A DNA stretch of 64,000 nucleotides. Origin: Desulfosediminicola flagellatus (lineage in GTDB: Bacteria > Desulfobacterota > Desulfobulbia > Desulfobulbales > Desulfocapsaceae). The stretch covers positions 248,001-312,000 of the forward strand of contig NZ_CP050698.1 in NCBI RefSeq assembly GCF_005116655.2. The letters run 5' to 3'. Below are positions 55,079 to 64,000 of the stretch, one piece after another. Under the pieces are notes generated by a model, which saw only the letters and a list, made by a program, of their open reading frames with translations, was not told the DNA's origin and made no database searches. The position numbers and the translations under genes are program-made. How positions within the stretch are numbered: position 1 is the stretch's first letter; the number at the start of each line of letters is the position of its first letter.

Positions 55079-56182
55079 ATGTCTCAATCGAGATTAAACC
55101 GTTTGTGTAGCAATATCGAACAGCAGGGATTGGCAGCTATTGCCTTGAACGCTGGACCAAGCCTGAATTACCTAACCGGATTGCAGTTTCATCTGATGGA
55201 ACGACCGGTCGTCATGGTTATTGTACCGGGTCATGATCCTGTTATCATTCTTCCTGAACTGGAAAAACTCAAGCTTTCTCAATTACAGTTCCCCGTGCAA
55301 TCATTTACCTATGGGGAGAATCCTGATCTTTGGCAGAAAACCTTTACGGATGCACTTCAAGGATTGGGTTTGAAGGGGAGCAGAATAGGGGCCGAGCCGC
55401 GTCAATTGAGGCTATTGGAATATACGTATCTTCGGGGCGCTGTTGAAGCCGAATATATTGACGGGACAACAGCGATCTCTTCGCTTAGGGCCAGAAAAGA
55501 TGCTGAAGAAATTGCAAGCATGCGTCAGGCTGTGGTAATTGCGGAAAATGCACTCAAGGCAACCTTACCTATGATAAAAATTGGGGTGAGTGAAATGGAT
55601 ATCGCCAGTGAGTTATTTTTGCAATTAATTCGAAACGGTTCTGAAATTTCAATTCCGTTCAGTCCTATTGTTGCTGCGGGGCCTAATGGGGCCAATCCGC
55701 ATGCAAAGCCGTCTGATAGGGCAATTGCTGAAGGGGATTTACTGATTATTGATTGGGGTGCACGATTCAATGGGTATGCTTCTGATTTAACACGTACCTT
55801 TGCAATCGGAAAAATTGACGAAGAGGCTGAGAAAATACATAAGATAGTACAGGCAGCCAATAGAGCTGGACGAGAAGCAACTCAACCAGGTGTAGCATGT
55901 GCTTCCGTCGATAGAGCGACACGTGATGTCATTGAGGCTGCTGGTTATGGTGAATTCTTTACTCATAGAACTGGCCACGGAATCGGCATGGAGTGTCATG
56001 AAGATCCCTATATTCATGCCACAAATGAACAACTGCTTGAAGAAGGGAACTGTTGTACTGTTGAGCCGGGAATATATCTTGAGGGTAGAAACGGCGTGCG
56101 AATCGAAGATGATGTGGTTGTAACCGCTGATGGCGCTGAATCCCTCTCAACGATGTCAAGAGAGATAGTCGTACTCGGATAA
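55079..56182 (+). CDS. M24-family Xaa-Pro aminopeptidase
   Basis: Metallopeptidase of 367 residues that removes N-terminal residues next to proline. The creatinase-type N-domain (LNAGPSLNYLTGLQFHLMER split over residues 23-42) precedes the pita-bread fold. The metal ligands are D in IIDWGARFNGYASDLTRTF (two Asp), H in RTGHGIGMECHEDP, E in CTVEPGIYLEGRNG and E in GVRIEDDVVV. GGAG lies eight bases before the ATG. Confidence 0.93.
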   Translation: MSQSRLNRLCSNIEQQGLAAIALNAGPSLNYLTGLQFHLMERPVVMVIVPGHDPVIILPELEKLKLSQLQFPVQSFTYGENPDLWQKTFTDALQGLGLKGSRIGAEPRQLRLLEYTYLRGAVEAEYIDGTTAISSLRARKDAEEIASMRQAVVIAENALKATLPMIKIGVSEMDIASELFLQLIRNGSEISIPFSPIVAAGPNGANPHAKPSDRAIAEGDLLIIDWGARFNGYASDLTRTFAIGKIDEEAEKIHKIVQAANRAGREATQPGVACASVDRATRDVIEAAGYGEFFTHRTGHGIGMECHEDPYIHATNEQLLEEGNCCTVEPGIYLEGRNGVRIEDDVVVTADGAESLSTMSREIVVLG

Positions 56183-56200
56183 TCACGTCCTTCCAATGAT

Positions 56201-56256
56201 AGAGTAAGGAGTACATCTAAGGAGATTGTTTTTTACTCTGGTTACCCCTTACTCTT
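56201..56256. terminator. Hairpin between convergent M24 peptidase and helicase genes
   Basis: agagtaaggagta (from 56201) pairs with taccccttactct (near 56243-56255), with one mismatch and a T-rich loop (gttttttact). It overlaps the 3' end of the helicase gene. Confidence 0.5.
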
Positions 56257-58722
56257 TAGATATGCCAGGACAAAGTGGATGTCTGCATAGCGATACTCAC
56301 TTCCAGCCGCATCCCGCATCTCTTTGAGGGTTGCACCCTGCATAGGCGAGATTCTTTCTGCAATGATATCCCTATCACTATCGGATATCATTGCCTGGAT
56401 AGCGATCTCACCCTTTTCAATAAAATAGGCAAGATGCTTCTCGATGGTGTTAGTAGTCAAATTACGTTCTTCGGCAATCTGCTCTGCGGTTTTACCTTTT
56501 CGAAACAACTCAAGGCTGACCTGTTTGGTATCTACTTTTGGGTCTGCCGGTGATTTTTGTTGTTTCTGTTCTTGCTGCGCTAGCTGCAGAAGAGGTGTGG
56601 CGGGCAGATCGACTTTCTTGATATTGTGGCGTTCCCTGTAATCGGTAACTAAGGCGATAAGTTCTTCACCATAATTGTCAGCCATCTTCTTGCCGATACC
56701 CTTAACATTTTTCAGCGCAGTAAGTGTATCCGGCAAATGGACGGCAATCTGAACCAGAGTTTTCTGGTGCATGATCTGAAAGAGCTGAACACTTTTCTCA
56801 GTTGCTTTTTTTCGTCGCCAGTCTTTGAGGCTCTGGAACAGTTCGGGGTGTCCGACATCAGCTTCAGAATATTCAATAGCAACCGGTTTTGGTTTGGCTT
56901 TGGCTGCAGCCATTTCGGCTGTGGAAACTGAGCGGAGATATTCTCCTGGTGAAAAGCCATCCCGGCATGATGAAACCGCTGCAAATTTTACCGCAGTCTC
57001 TTCCTGTAGCCATTTGATGGAGTTGTTAATACGTTTTCGTATTTCCTTGTTGTCTGTTTCTATGTAGATATTTTCTGCTGTGGGCAACAGGATAGATTCA
57101 AACTTTTCCTGGAAATAGGTTGAGGCTTTCTGCAGCCTTTCAACTATTGTGCGATCTTCTGCAGGGAGTATATCTTCAGGGAACAGGTTGTAGAGCTGGC
57201 GTTTGAAGTTATCTCCGACTGCGCATATTTCGCTATTGGTCCGTTGCTGGATTTCCGAAAGATTCTCTGCGCCAAATACCTGAATTACACTCTCGTTACG
57301 TTTAATATTGGCGACAGTACGTCCAACCTCTGAGCGTAGTTTGTCAAAGGTGAAGCATTCCATAAGCAGTTGCTGTTGATAACGAATCTTTGCTGCATCA
57401 AGCTTTTCTGTTGATGGGGAATTCTCCTGTGCTTCGGAGACAAAACGGTTCACTGTCCGGTCTGTCTTGATTGACGAGGACGTGAGTGCAGAGCTGAGAA
57501 CCATTCCTTCAAAAGTTCTGCAACGACTGAGGGCAACATATACCTGGCCATGGGCGAAAGCTGCCTGCGCATCGATAATAGCTTTATCGAAGGTGAGACC
57601 CTGGCTTTTGTGGATAGTGATCGCCCAGGCAAGTTTAAGCGGGTACTGGGCAAAGGTGCCGATCGTTTTTTGAGAGATTTCTGCAGTCTCGGGATCAACG
57701 GTGTACTCGATGTTTTCCCAGGTTGCCCGTTCTACGTCTATGGTTTCAAGGTCATCGGGGCAACTCACTTCAATACTGGAACCAGACATGCGGGTGATTT
57801 TACCAATCTTACCGTTAAAGTAGCGTTTGTCAGGTGACGAATCATTGCGGACAAACATCACCTGTGCGCCGACCTTGAGTTGCAGATCAGAGGCGGTAGG
57901 AAATGTGTGTTCGGGAAAGTCCCCGTCAGTTTCTGCACTGTAGTTACGGCTTACTCCGTGTAACTCTCTAAGTTTTTTCTCGTTTATAGCATCGGCACTG
58001 CTGTTATGTGTTGACAGGGTAATATATCCCTCTCCATCTTCCGGGCTGAAGTCGGGGATGTAACGCGTGTTGAGTTGTTCCAGTGACTGTTTATCAAGCC
58101 TGTTGTCGCGAACACAATTAAGCAGCTCAATAAACATTGAGTCGGTCTGTCTGTAAATGTGTTTGAGCTCAATCGGGACCAGCTCTGTCTGGCGAAGACC
58201 GTTACTGCTGAAAAAATATGGAGAATCATAGTGTTGCTTGAGGATATGCCAGTCACTGTCTTTTACAACAGGTGATAACTGATGCAGATCACCGATCATC
58301 AGCAACTGTACGCCACCAAAAGGTAGATCTAAGCGACGGTACCGGCGAAGAACGGTGTCGACCAGATCAAGCAGGTCGGCACGTACCATACTGATTTCAT
58401 CAATAACCAACAGGTCGAGGCTTTTAATAATGTTCTTTTTTTCTTTACTTACCCGATGCTGGTTCTGCCGCGGGAATGGATCACTTCCCGGCGCAAAGGG
58501 GCCGAATGGCAATTGAAAAAACGAATGCAGGGTTACTCCCCCGGCGTTAATAGCTGCAACACCGGTCGGAGCGGTAATGATAATACGCTTATTCGTTTGA
58601 TTCTTTATGTTCTGCAGAAAGGTCGTCTTTCCTGTTCCGGCTTTGCCGGTAAGGAAGATATTGCAGCTTGTGTGTTTAACAAATTCTTCTGCAAGCTGCA
58701 GTTCCGGATTCTGGATGCTCAT
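56242..58722 (-). CDS. Pif1-like helicase fused to HRDC and HTH domains
   Basis: Superfamily 1B DNA helicase of 826 residues. Walker A LTGKAGTGKTTFLQNI, ITAPTGVAAINAGGVTLHSF, Walker B LLVIDEISMVRADLLDL, GDLHQLSPVV and HKSQGLTFDKAIID with VALSRCRTFEGMVL give the Pif1/RecD-like core (about 1-450). The middle is helical. An HRDC-like segment (TLTALKNVKGIGKKMADNYG split over residues 697-716) and a helix-turn-helix (GKTAEQIAEERNLTTNTIEK, near 755-775) close the protein, as in RecQ-type helicases. Most bacterial RecQ helicases have HRDC, while this combination on a Pif1 core is less common. Confidence 0.88.
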   Translation of the reverse strand: MSIQNPELQLAEEFVKHTSCNIFLTGKAGTGKTTFLQNIKNQTNKRIIITAPTGVAAINAGGVTLHSFFQLPFGPFAPGSDPFPRQNQHRVSKEKKNIIKSLDLLVIDEISMVRADLLDLVDTVLRRYRRLDLPFGGVQLLMIGDLHQLSPVVKDSDWHILKQHYDSPYFFSSNGLRQTELVPIELKHIYRQTDSMFIELLNCVRDNRLDKQSLEQLNTRYIPDFSPEDGEGYITLSTHNSSADAINEKKLRELHGVSRNYSAETDGDFPEHTFPTASDLQLKVGAQVMFVRNDSSPDKRYFNGKIGKITRMSGSSIEVSCPDDLETIDVERATWENIEYTVDPETAEISQKTIGTFAQYPLKLAWAITIHKSQGLTFDKAIIDAQAAFAHGQVYVALSRCRTFEGMVLSSALTSSSIKTDRTVNRFVSEAQENSPSTEKLDAAKIRYQQQLLMECFTFDKLRSEVGRTVANIKRNESVIQVFGAENLSEIQQRTNSEICAVGDNFKRQLYNLFPEDILPAEDRTIVERLQKASTYFQEKFESILLPTAENIYIETDNKEIRKRINNSIKWLQEETAVKFAAVSSCRDGFSPGEYLRSVSTAEMAAAKAKPKPVAIEYSEADVGHPELFQSLKDWRRKKATEKSVQLFQIMHQKTLVQIAVHLPDTLTALKNVKGIGKKMADNYGEELIALVTDYRERHNIKKVDLPATPLLQLAQQEQKQQKSPADPKVDTKQVSLELFRKGKTAEQIAEERNLTTNTIEKHLAYFIEKGEIAIQAMISDSDRDIIAERISPMQGATLKEMRDAAGSEYRYADIHFVLAYLKSKG

Positions 58723-58807
58723 AATGGCTGTGTCAGGTAAGTATGGACGCTGAATCGATTATAGAGCAACAGCGATCTGTTTTCTTATACGATGAAATGC
58801 AGGTCGA

Positions 58808-60205
58808 TTATGCATAAATATTCTTCAATATTTCGTTAATATCTTCGATCTCTTCTTTATCAAAAAGTTCAGGTCGAAAATCAGGCCCGGCCCATTCTAT
58901 CATTGCTGCATGATCCTCATGGGTGGGATCTGTATATGCTTCAAGAAATTCCTGATAGCCCCAGATACCCCCAATGTCTTCAGGTGGGCAGGCACGTTTA
59001 CCCTTGATAACAGTGGGGTGTAATATTTCAGGAGGAGATGGAAGAATCTTTTCAATAGTTATTTTATGTTGCCAGTCATCGCCGAAATCGTAGGTGTAAG
59101 AGAAGGAACCTTTTTCAGGCAGCCCCAGGCTATGAAGATTGAATTTCCTTTCATTTCGAATGGACTCCCCGCCCCAGTCTTCATCACTTGGTGGACCGTA
59201 CAGTTTTTTATCAATTTCAAAATGATGGAGATGTTCGTTATGCCATCCCATGCTTACCTGGATAACTTCGTGTAGTTCGGCAAGAGTGAGTGCACCCGGA
59301 ACTATAAGTCTGCGCCAGATAGGTGGTTTTGCCCCTGCTAGAGCGATCTTGATCTGGTAGTGAGGAATGTTTTCTACTGGTGTGCTGACTTTCTTCTTTT
59401 TACGAAAATCAACTTCGATAACATTCGATTTCCCAGGAAAACGTTTTTTGGTCTGACGCTCAAAGACAAAATCATTAGGAGCGGAAAATGAGGTTTCTTT
59501 AATGAGATTTGCTGTAAATTTTCCGCCATCAGAGATTATCTTCTCTATTCTGCTGGCATGATTCTGCAAAGTCTGAATGGACAGAGGCAGTGTTGCAAGC
59601 AAAAATGCCTGAATTTGGAGTTCTCTACTTTCTGCACCGATTTCAAAGGTTTCGAAAGCTTCAGAGAAAATCTCATTGGGGAGTTTTTCAAAAAATGGCA
59701 GTATCTCAACGGGGTCCACAAGGCCCTGAACCACCATGATACTAAAAAACAGTTCTTCCTGTTGTTTTGCATTAAGGGTTGAGTCAAAATCAGGTTCCCA
59801 AAAATCGGGGCGCATTGCCAGCGCTTCTTCAAAGCCGGAAACCCACTCAAGAACCTCTTCGAGTTCTTCTTTTTCAAGTGTTTCCAACTGATAAGGGAAT
59901 TGAAGTGTCCCTGCTTGATGGCGTGCCTGGAATGTAGAATAAATCTGCCCCAGTACAGTGCTCATGGATCTGGCCTGATCTTCAGCGGATATTCCTGTTT
60001 CGTCTTCACCAAAGATGACCGGCATCCATTCTGAAGCCGGTATGGAATCAGGAGTGATGACGAGTCCGAACAAGTACCCCATGAGTTCATTAAAACTGAA
60101 GGTTTGTTCTGGTACAGGTGAAAGTGCGAGCAGTTCCTTAAGGAGCATTTTTTCTGTTGGGGATAGCATATAGGGTATGTTGTTAAAATTGTAGACTGGT
60201 GCCAT
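58808..60205 (-). CDS. UPF0149 plus plasmid pRiA4b ORF-3-like fusion protein
   Basis: A 465-residue protein with an N-terminal UPF0149/YecA-like domain (FSFNELMGYLFGLVITPDSI, then EWMPVIFGED, to WVSGFEEALAMRPDFW; about 38-145). The C-terminal pRiA4b ORF-3-like domain (about 285-460) has PPIWRRLIVPGALTLAELHE, IQVSMGWHNEHLHHFEIDKK and YTYDFGDDWQHKITIEKIL. Both families are widely distributed but of unknown function; the second is common near mobile elements. No ribosome site precedes the start, and an inner Met at 60169 is an alternative. Confidence 0.82.
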   Translation of the reverse strand: MAPVYNFNNIPYMLSPTEKMLLKELLALSPVPEQTFSFNELMGYLFGLVITPDSIPASEWMPVIFGEDETGISAEDQARSMSTVLGQIYSTFQARHQAGTLQFPYQLETLEKEELEEVLEWVSGFEEALAMRPDFWEPDFDSTLNAKQQEELFFSIMVVQGLVDPVEILPFFEKLPNEIFSEAFETFEIGAESRELQIQAFLLATLPLSIQTLQNHASRIEKIISDGGKFTANLIKETSFSAPNDFVFERQTKKRFPGKSNVIEVDFRKKKKVSTPVENIPHYQIKIALAGAKPPIWRRLIVPGALTLAELHEVIQVSMGWHNEHLHHFEIDKKLYGPPSDEDWGGESIRNERKFNLHSLGLPEKGSFSYTYDFGDDWQHKITIEKILPSPPEILHPTVIKGKRACPPEDIGGIWGYQEFLEAYTDPTHEDHAAMIEWAGPDFRPELFDKEEIEDINEILKNIYA

Positions 60206-60637
60206 TGTTAATCGTATTGGTACCGAGAGAATTGAAAGAAAAGAATATACTCTATCTGGTGAAAAATGAAATAGTCATCGCTGGTATCTGTGAAGGCTAT
60301 GGTATGGTAGCATATTCCATTTTTACATTAGTGATGGCTTATGGGATGATGATGGGTAATACAATGAGCAGCGTAAATATAAAAGATTGCATTTGAGAGA
60401 TTTTTTAATTGTATATCCAGTTTCTTGATGAATAATTAGTTTCCATCATTTATTTGAGTAAGGGTAAACTGTAGTGAGTTTTCATTCGGAAAATAGTCGT
60501 TTCAGAGTTTGAGCTTACCTGTTCGAGATCAAGGCGCCTATCAGTTTTTTATCTCAGCCATATGTGTGATTTCTTGCTGTATCGTTAGTCATGTAGTTGA
60601 GAATTCGATCTTAAGGGCAACGAGGTAAGCGAAGACT
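60206..60637. other. Intergenic region, no gene seen
   Basis: AT-rich spacer of about 430 bases between divergent genes. No repeat, tRNA or clear promoter pair was recognised. Confidence 0.4.
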
Positions 60638-62281
60638 TTGAGCGGGAGATGGAAAGCACAGTTTTCGGATGTAAACGAATTAGAAGAATTACTAAAAAAG
60701 TGTATCTCAGGAGATAGTTGCACCCTTGTCATGATTTCTTCGAAATTAAAAAAAATAGTATTCGATTGGAATTATCATATCTTTGAACCGGTAATCCGGG
60801 GCGTGGGTTTGTCTGCAATAGTGGTACATCTGCTATTTTATTTCACCATGCACCATGATAGCGCTGATTTGATCAATTTTATAGCTCGAATGGTAATTGT
60901 TGCACTGTATATCCCCTTTCTTTTTTATCCTACCAAAGACTGGAAGACTCGACACAAGATCTATCTCGAGTCAATCCTTGCTGTAACAATGCCAGGATTT
61001 TTCACACTGATGCTGCTTTCAGATATCGGTACCTATTGGGCGGTAACACTCATTTTTATTGTCATTTATTATGGAGTATTTGCCCGCTGGCAGTTCGCTC
61101 TCTTTATGTATCCGATCTCTGTTTCGGCTGCTTTTGTTACCGCATCAATCATTTATTCAGAACGTTTTGCTGACATGCACGAGGTGATTCAGATTCACGG
61201 TATTGCACTTCTTGCTCTAATTCTCGTTCAGGTATTGAAGTTTTTTGTCGAAAAATCTCATAACCAGATTGTGGTTATGAAGGAGAAAACCGAGCAGCAG
61301 AACGAGATCTTTTCGGCATTACTCGATATTTCCGTTGAAGTGAGCCGATTTGATGATCTTGATGAAATATTCCACTTGCTGCTGAAACGGTTTGAGACCA
61401 TTTTTCCAAAGAGGGGATTTGGGTTACTTGTTGAAGGTCCGCGCCCAAAAATCATTCAGTATATGGCTTTTCGCGGCATTTCCCAGAAAGACACAACCTT
61501 TTTGCTCCAGGTCCACCCGTACGTACTGGGGTTTGCTAATGTCAGTCTTGAAAATGATGAAGAGACACTGTCATCAATAGAAGGAGATGACTGGCAGGTA
61601 TTTGGTGGCGGAATTCGGTCATCATCTATTCAGGGACAGACCTTTTACTGCTTCAAACTGTTTATCAAAGGACGATCACTGGATGGGGATGAGCGCAAAA
61701 CGCTCGAAGTTTTCCTGGAGACGATTCGCGGTATGACCCGTTCGCGTATTCAGGCGCTGGAACTTGAGCGTTATTCAAATACTGATCAACTGACGGGACT
61801 GTTTAATAGAAATTACTTTGACCGGGTGTTTGAGGAATGGAAAGAGAAAGCCAGGCCTGAAAAACCATTCTCGGTGATATTTGGTGATATCAACGGGCTG
61901 AAACGGATTAATGATACCTATGGTCATCATGCGGGTGATCTGTTGATTAAGTCCTGCACAACTCTCCTCATTCATGCGGCAAGAAACTCCGATCTGGTGT
62001 TCCGCCTGGGTGGTGACGAGGTGGTAGTCCTCTGTCCTTCTACCAGGCTTGCCCAGGCAGATGAACTGGTTAAGCGTATACGGGCAGGAATGGAAACGCT
62101 CATAGTACCATGTGCCAATGAAACCACTGGAGAGGTGACAGAAGAACGGGCATATATCAGCTTCGGCGCTGCCTGTTCAACCGAACATGGGCCTGAAGAA
62201 GTAGTTGCCCTGGCAGATAAACGAATGTTTGACGCTAAGGAAAAGTGGTACAGGGAGGGAAATCGGGAGCGGTATAGGTAA
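60638..62281 (+). CDS. Membrane diguanylate cyclase (GAF-GGDEF)
   Basis: c-di-GMP synthase of 547 residues. Six predicted helices (about 45-215) form a membrane sensor, followed by a GAF-like domain (about 230-365) and a GGDEF domain (about 370-540). The signature is GGDEV in RLGGDEVVVLCP rather than GGDEF, which is tolerated in many active cyclases. An inhibitory-site RNSD lies five residues before it, so product inhibition is expected. DQLTGLFNRNYFDRV and GDINGLKRINDTYGHHAGD are typical. The TTG start at 60638 is the first in-frame codon; an ATG at 60731 lies near the first helix. Confidence 0.9.
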   Translation: MSGRWKAQFSDVNELEELLKKCISGDSCTLVMISSKLKKIVFDWNYHIFEPVIRGVGLSAIVVHLLFYFTMHHDSADLINFIARMVIVALYIPFLFYPTKDWKTRHKIYLESILAVTMPGFFTLMLLSDIGTYWAVTLIFIVIYYGVFARWQFALFMYPISVSAAFVTASIIYSERFADMHEVIQIHGIALLALILVQVLKFFVEKSHNQIVVMKEKTEQQNEIFSALLDISVEVSRFDDLDEIFHLLLKRFETIFPKRGFGLLVEGPRPKIIQYMAFRGISQKDTTFLLQVHPYVLGFANVSLENDEETLSSIEGDDWQVFGGGIRSSSIQGQTFYCFKLFIKGRSLDGDERKTLEVFLETIRGMTRSRIQALELERYSNTDQLTGLFNRNYFDRVFEEWKEKARPEKPFSVIFGDINGLKRINDTYGHHAGDLLIKSCTTLLIHAARNSDLVFRLGGDEVVVLCPSTRLAQADELVKRIRAGMETLIVPCANETTGEVTEERAYISFGAACSTEHGPEEVVALADKRMFDAKEKWYREGNRERYR

Positions 62282-62321
62282 TAGGCAGTCTCCTGCGAAC
62301 TTCATAAAGCCAATACTGTGC

Positions 62322-62567
62322 CTATTCGTCCTTATCAGTCTCCAGGGAATCAGAACCTTCAGAGGGTGAGTTCTTTTGGCCTCCGTCATTATCATAAAGC
62401 TGTTTCCCTGCCAGCAGCAGAAGTCCCATAGCACAGAGCGGTGCGAAAAGCGGGATGAGACCAGATAATGGACTATCCGGAGCAAGGATATAGGGAGTAC
62501 CGTATTTCAGCCCGCAATATGATCCAATTGCCAGGAAGACTGAGCCCCACCATGGAAAGCTGTTCAT
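62322..62567 (-). CDS. Small membrane protein
   Basis: An 81-residue protein with a probable N-terminal helix (WWGSVFLAIGSYCGLKYG), a second helix (LIPLFAPLCAMGLLLLAG) and an acidic tail (ETDKDE). Its ATG overlaps the stop of the upstream HEAT gene by four bases (ATGA), so the pair is coupled. Function unknown. Confidence 0.65.
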   Translation of the reverse strand: MNSFPWWGSVFLAIGSYCGLKYGTPYILAPDSPLSGLIPLFAPLCAMGLLLLAGKQLYDNDGGQKNSPSEGSDSLETDKDE

Positions 62568-62956
62568 GAGTGTTCCTCCAGTACAAGTTCTACCATTTCC
62601 TGCACCTGTGGACTGGGGTCTGAAGCCATCTGTTTGATGTGCGCAACAGCTTCATCAGTGCCGATAGTTCCTAAGATACCTATAGCCTCTCCACGGATAT
62701 TGGCTGATTCAGCGTTGAGTAAGCGGAGTAGTGATGGAATAGCGAGAGGTACTTTTTCAGGTTGCAGCTTTTTTAACTCTTCAAACAATATTGCCACTCC
62801 AACCCGTACTGCAAATCGTTCATCATCAAGGATTTCGCCGGTCCAGTCATAGTAGGCGGGATCTTTTCTAAACATAGTGATGATGTTTTCTACATGCCCC
62901 ATCTCCAGGAAATCTGCAATCACCGTTTTGAGCTCTTTATCACTTACTTCTTTCAT
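62564..62956 (-). CDS. HEAT-repeat protein
   Basis: A 130-residue all-helical protein with at least two HEAT-like repeats (PLAIPSLLRLLNAESANIRG, then EAIGILGTIGTDEAVAHIKQ and ASDPSPQVQEMVELVLEE). These form protein-binding scaffolds. It overlaps the small membrane protein by four bases. The partner is unknown. Confidence 0.75.
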   Translation of the reverse strand: MKEVSDKELKTVIADFLEMGHVENIITMFRKDPAYYDWTGEILDDERFAVRVGVAILFEELKKLQPEKVPLAIPSLLRLLNAESANIRGEAIGILGTIGTDEAVAHIKQMASDPSPQVQEMVELVLEEHS

Positions 62957-63116
62957 GTTTTACAGCCATTGTGTGGTGTTGTTTTTTAGTGAGTGTTACG
63001 GCCATTAATGTGCATCGTATTAAGGGAGTTGGCAAGGTAATTCAAGAAAATGTTGGAAATAACGTCAGGATGATGCGGTAGATTACTTTAGCTATTCCTT
63101 TGATATCTAGATTCAC

Positions 63117-64000
63117 TAGTGTCCGGTTAAGTTTAAAATAATTTCAACTGGTTACGAGTGTCGGTATTGACAGGTTTGCAATCTCTTTCTGTAACTAGCT
63201 GATAAAGATCGATCTTTTCGAAAGCTGACACGCTTAAAATCTGTAAAATTGTGTAGAGGCTTTCTTCGAAGTTGAGCCGTTTTTTCATTATTGCTACGAT
63301 GACATAAACAGAGACTGCTATCCAGACCTGAGTTTTGACTGCGTTCTCCGAAGTTCCATAAAATCTTTTTATCCTCAAATGTTGTTTGATCCATTTGAAA
63401 AACAGCTCGACTTGCCATCGACTGCGATACAATTGTGCTATTGTTAATGCTGGCAAAGTAAAATTGTTGGTGAGAAACACGAGAATTTTTCCGGTCTTGG
63501 GGTCCCGGAATTTTACTCGACGCAAAGTGTCTGGGTAATGCTTGCCTGTATAGAAACCGGTTAACACAATTGTCTGATCGCAGCGAAGCCCCGTCTCTTT
63601 GTCGACGGGATGTGAGTAACGTCTTTGGAATTTCATGTTTGTTTTTGCACGGGTAACGAAAAATGCAGGGATCTGGTTGAAGGCATAAAGCCTTTCGAAG
63701 TCCAGATAACCTCGGTCCATTACGTAATATGCGCCAGCTTCCAAACGTAGAAGATCGAGGGTGTTGACATCGTGTAGCTTGCCGTCTGAAATGTGGATGA
63801 ACGTGGGAATGTTGCCTTTTAGGTCCAGCAGTGTGTGGAGTTTGACAGCGGCCTTGTTCTTTCGAAAAAGTGCCCAAGGAAACATTGACAGGCATAGATC
63901 GATCGTGGTTGCATCCAGAGCATATACTGTTTCGTTCAGCTCTTCGAGAAACGAGTCTTCCTTGTATAACTCTCTGGCTGTAGCAATCAGGCTTTGAGCG
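63117..64000 (-). mobile_element. IS4-family insertion sequence (runs off the right end)
   Basis: The right end has ctagtgtccggttaagttt directly outside the transposase stop, resembling the terminal repeat of an IS4-type element. Only this end and most of the transposase lie in the window. The other inverted repeat and target duplication cannot be examined. Confidence 0.7.
63133..64000 (-). CDS. IS4-family transposase (partial)
   Basis: DDE transposase open from the window edge to the stop at 63133, at least 289 residues. The first catalytic Asp is in YALDATTIDLCLSMFPWA, and the second is in YYVMDRGYLDFERLY. The catalytic Glu is in YRSRWQVELFFKWIKQHLRI (the YREK-type motif of IS4). The start is outside the window. 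The reading frame has no stop or shift, so the element may be active. Confidence 0.9.
   Translation of the reverse strand, partial: AQSLIATARELYKEDSFLEELNETVYALDATTIDLCLSMFPWALFRKNKAAVKLHTLLDLKGNIPTFIHISDGKLHDVNTLDLLRLEAGAYYVMDRGYLDFERLYAFNQIPAFFVTRAKTNMKFQRRYSHPVDKETGLRCDQTIVLTGFYTGKHYPDTLRRVKFRDPKTGKILVFLTNNFTLPALTIAQLYRSRWQVELFFKWIKQHLRIKRFYGTSENAVKTQVWIAVSVYVIVAIMKKRLNFEESLYTILQILSVSAFEKIDLYQLVTERDCKPVNTDTRNQLKLF

Noticed and set aside
63152..63895. 247-codon open frame overlapping the transposase
   Set aside because: Low-complexity shadow of the IS4 transposase frame, which has the catalytic motifs.

Overview
The window has a moderate GC content and reads as chromosomal sequence from an environmental Gram-negative bacterium. 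The gene set would suit a Desulfobulbales-like member of the Desulfobacterota: rubredoxin, an iron-sulfur flavoprotein, a bd-family oxidase carrying c-type hemes, a NifU-like protein and many deltaproteobacterial-style small zinc-ribbon proteins. No rRNA or tRNA gene is visible, so this placement is inference.

Layout. 1-8 kb is the edge of an exopolysaccharide and secreted-protein region on the minus strand: a chain-length regulator (Wzz/GumC) running off the left end, a Wza-type export protein with a decayed tandem copy of its C-terminal half, and three secreted proteins (beta-helix, Fn3, PKD plus a threefold C-terminal repeat). 3.6-4.1 and 8.5-10.0 kb are graveyards: IS1380, IS3 and ISL3 transposase remnants and a broken GT51 peptidoglycan transglycosylase. 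10.4-12.1 kb carries a fused ATP-sulfurylase/APS kinase whose sulfurylase signature is altered. 12.3-17 kb holds a periplasmic ATP-dependent DNA ligase, a CPBP protease pair, a saccharopine dehydrogenase-like protein and a HAD phosphatase. 17-20 kb is a phage-shock module (pspABC opposite pspF, with a clear sigma-54 promoter).

19.8-23.7 kb pairs a hybrid histidine kinase with an anchored solute-binding protein. 24-28.4 kb has a membrane-anchored NifU-like protein, MurB and a two-subunit bd-superfamily oxidase with three heme-c motifs. 28.7-34.5 kb is a pyruvate dehydrogenase operon (E1, E2, E3) with a miniature element inserted before E3. 34.6-46 kb is mostly housekeeping: a UvrD-like helicase, LysE exporter, YitT protein, nitroreductase, an endonuclease/exonuclease/phosphatase protein, an EndoU-like secreted protein, SlyX, a MinD-like ATPase, a sirtuin and small zinc-ribbon proteins. 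46-51 kb is an RND efflux operon ending in an HD-domain phosphohydrolase. 51-63 kb has a fatty acid desaturase, FMN reductase, rubredoxin, M24 peptidase, a Pif1-HRDC-HTH helicase, a UPF0149-pRiA4b fusion, a diguanylate cyclase and a HEAT-repeat protein. An IS4-family element runs off the right end.

Short repeats form a second layer. Two families of 145-170 bp inverted-repeat elements bounded by CTAG sit at 32.83, 41.75 and 42.35 kb, and an inverted pair of about 130 bp repeats lies at 41.96 and 51.83 kb. One element supplies the stop codon of the MinD-like gene. Taken together, the window shows envelope-stress, respiratory-oxygen and EPS functions in a genome with active or recent insertion-sequence turnover. 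I did not find a clearly new multi-gene system; the best candidates for follow-up are the kinase/solute-binding pair, the altered sulfurylase-kinase fusion, the heme-c oxidase, the secreted EndoU-like protein and the CTAG-bounded elements.
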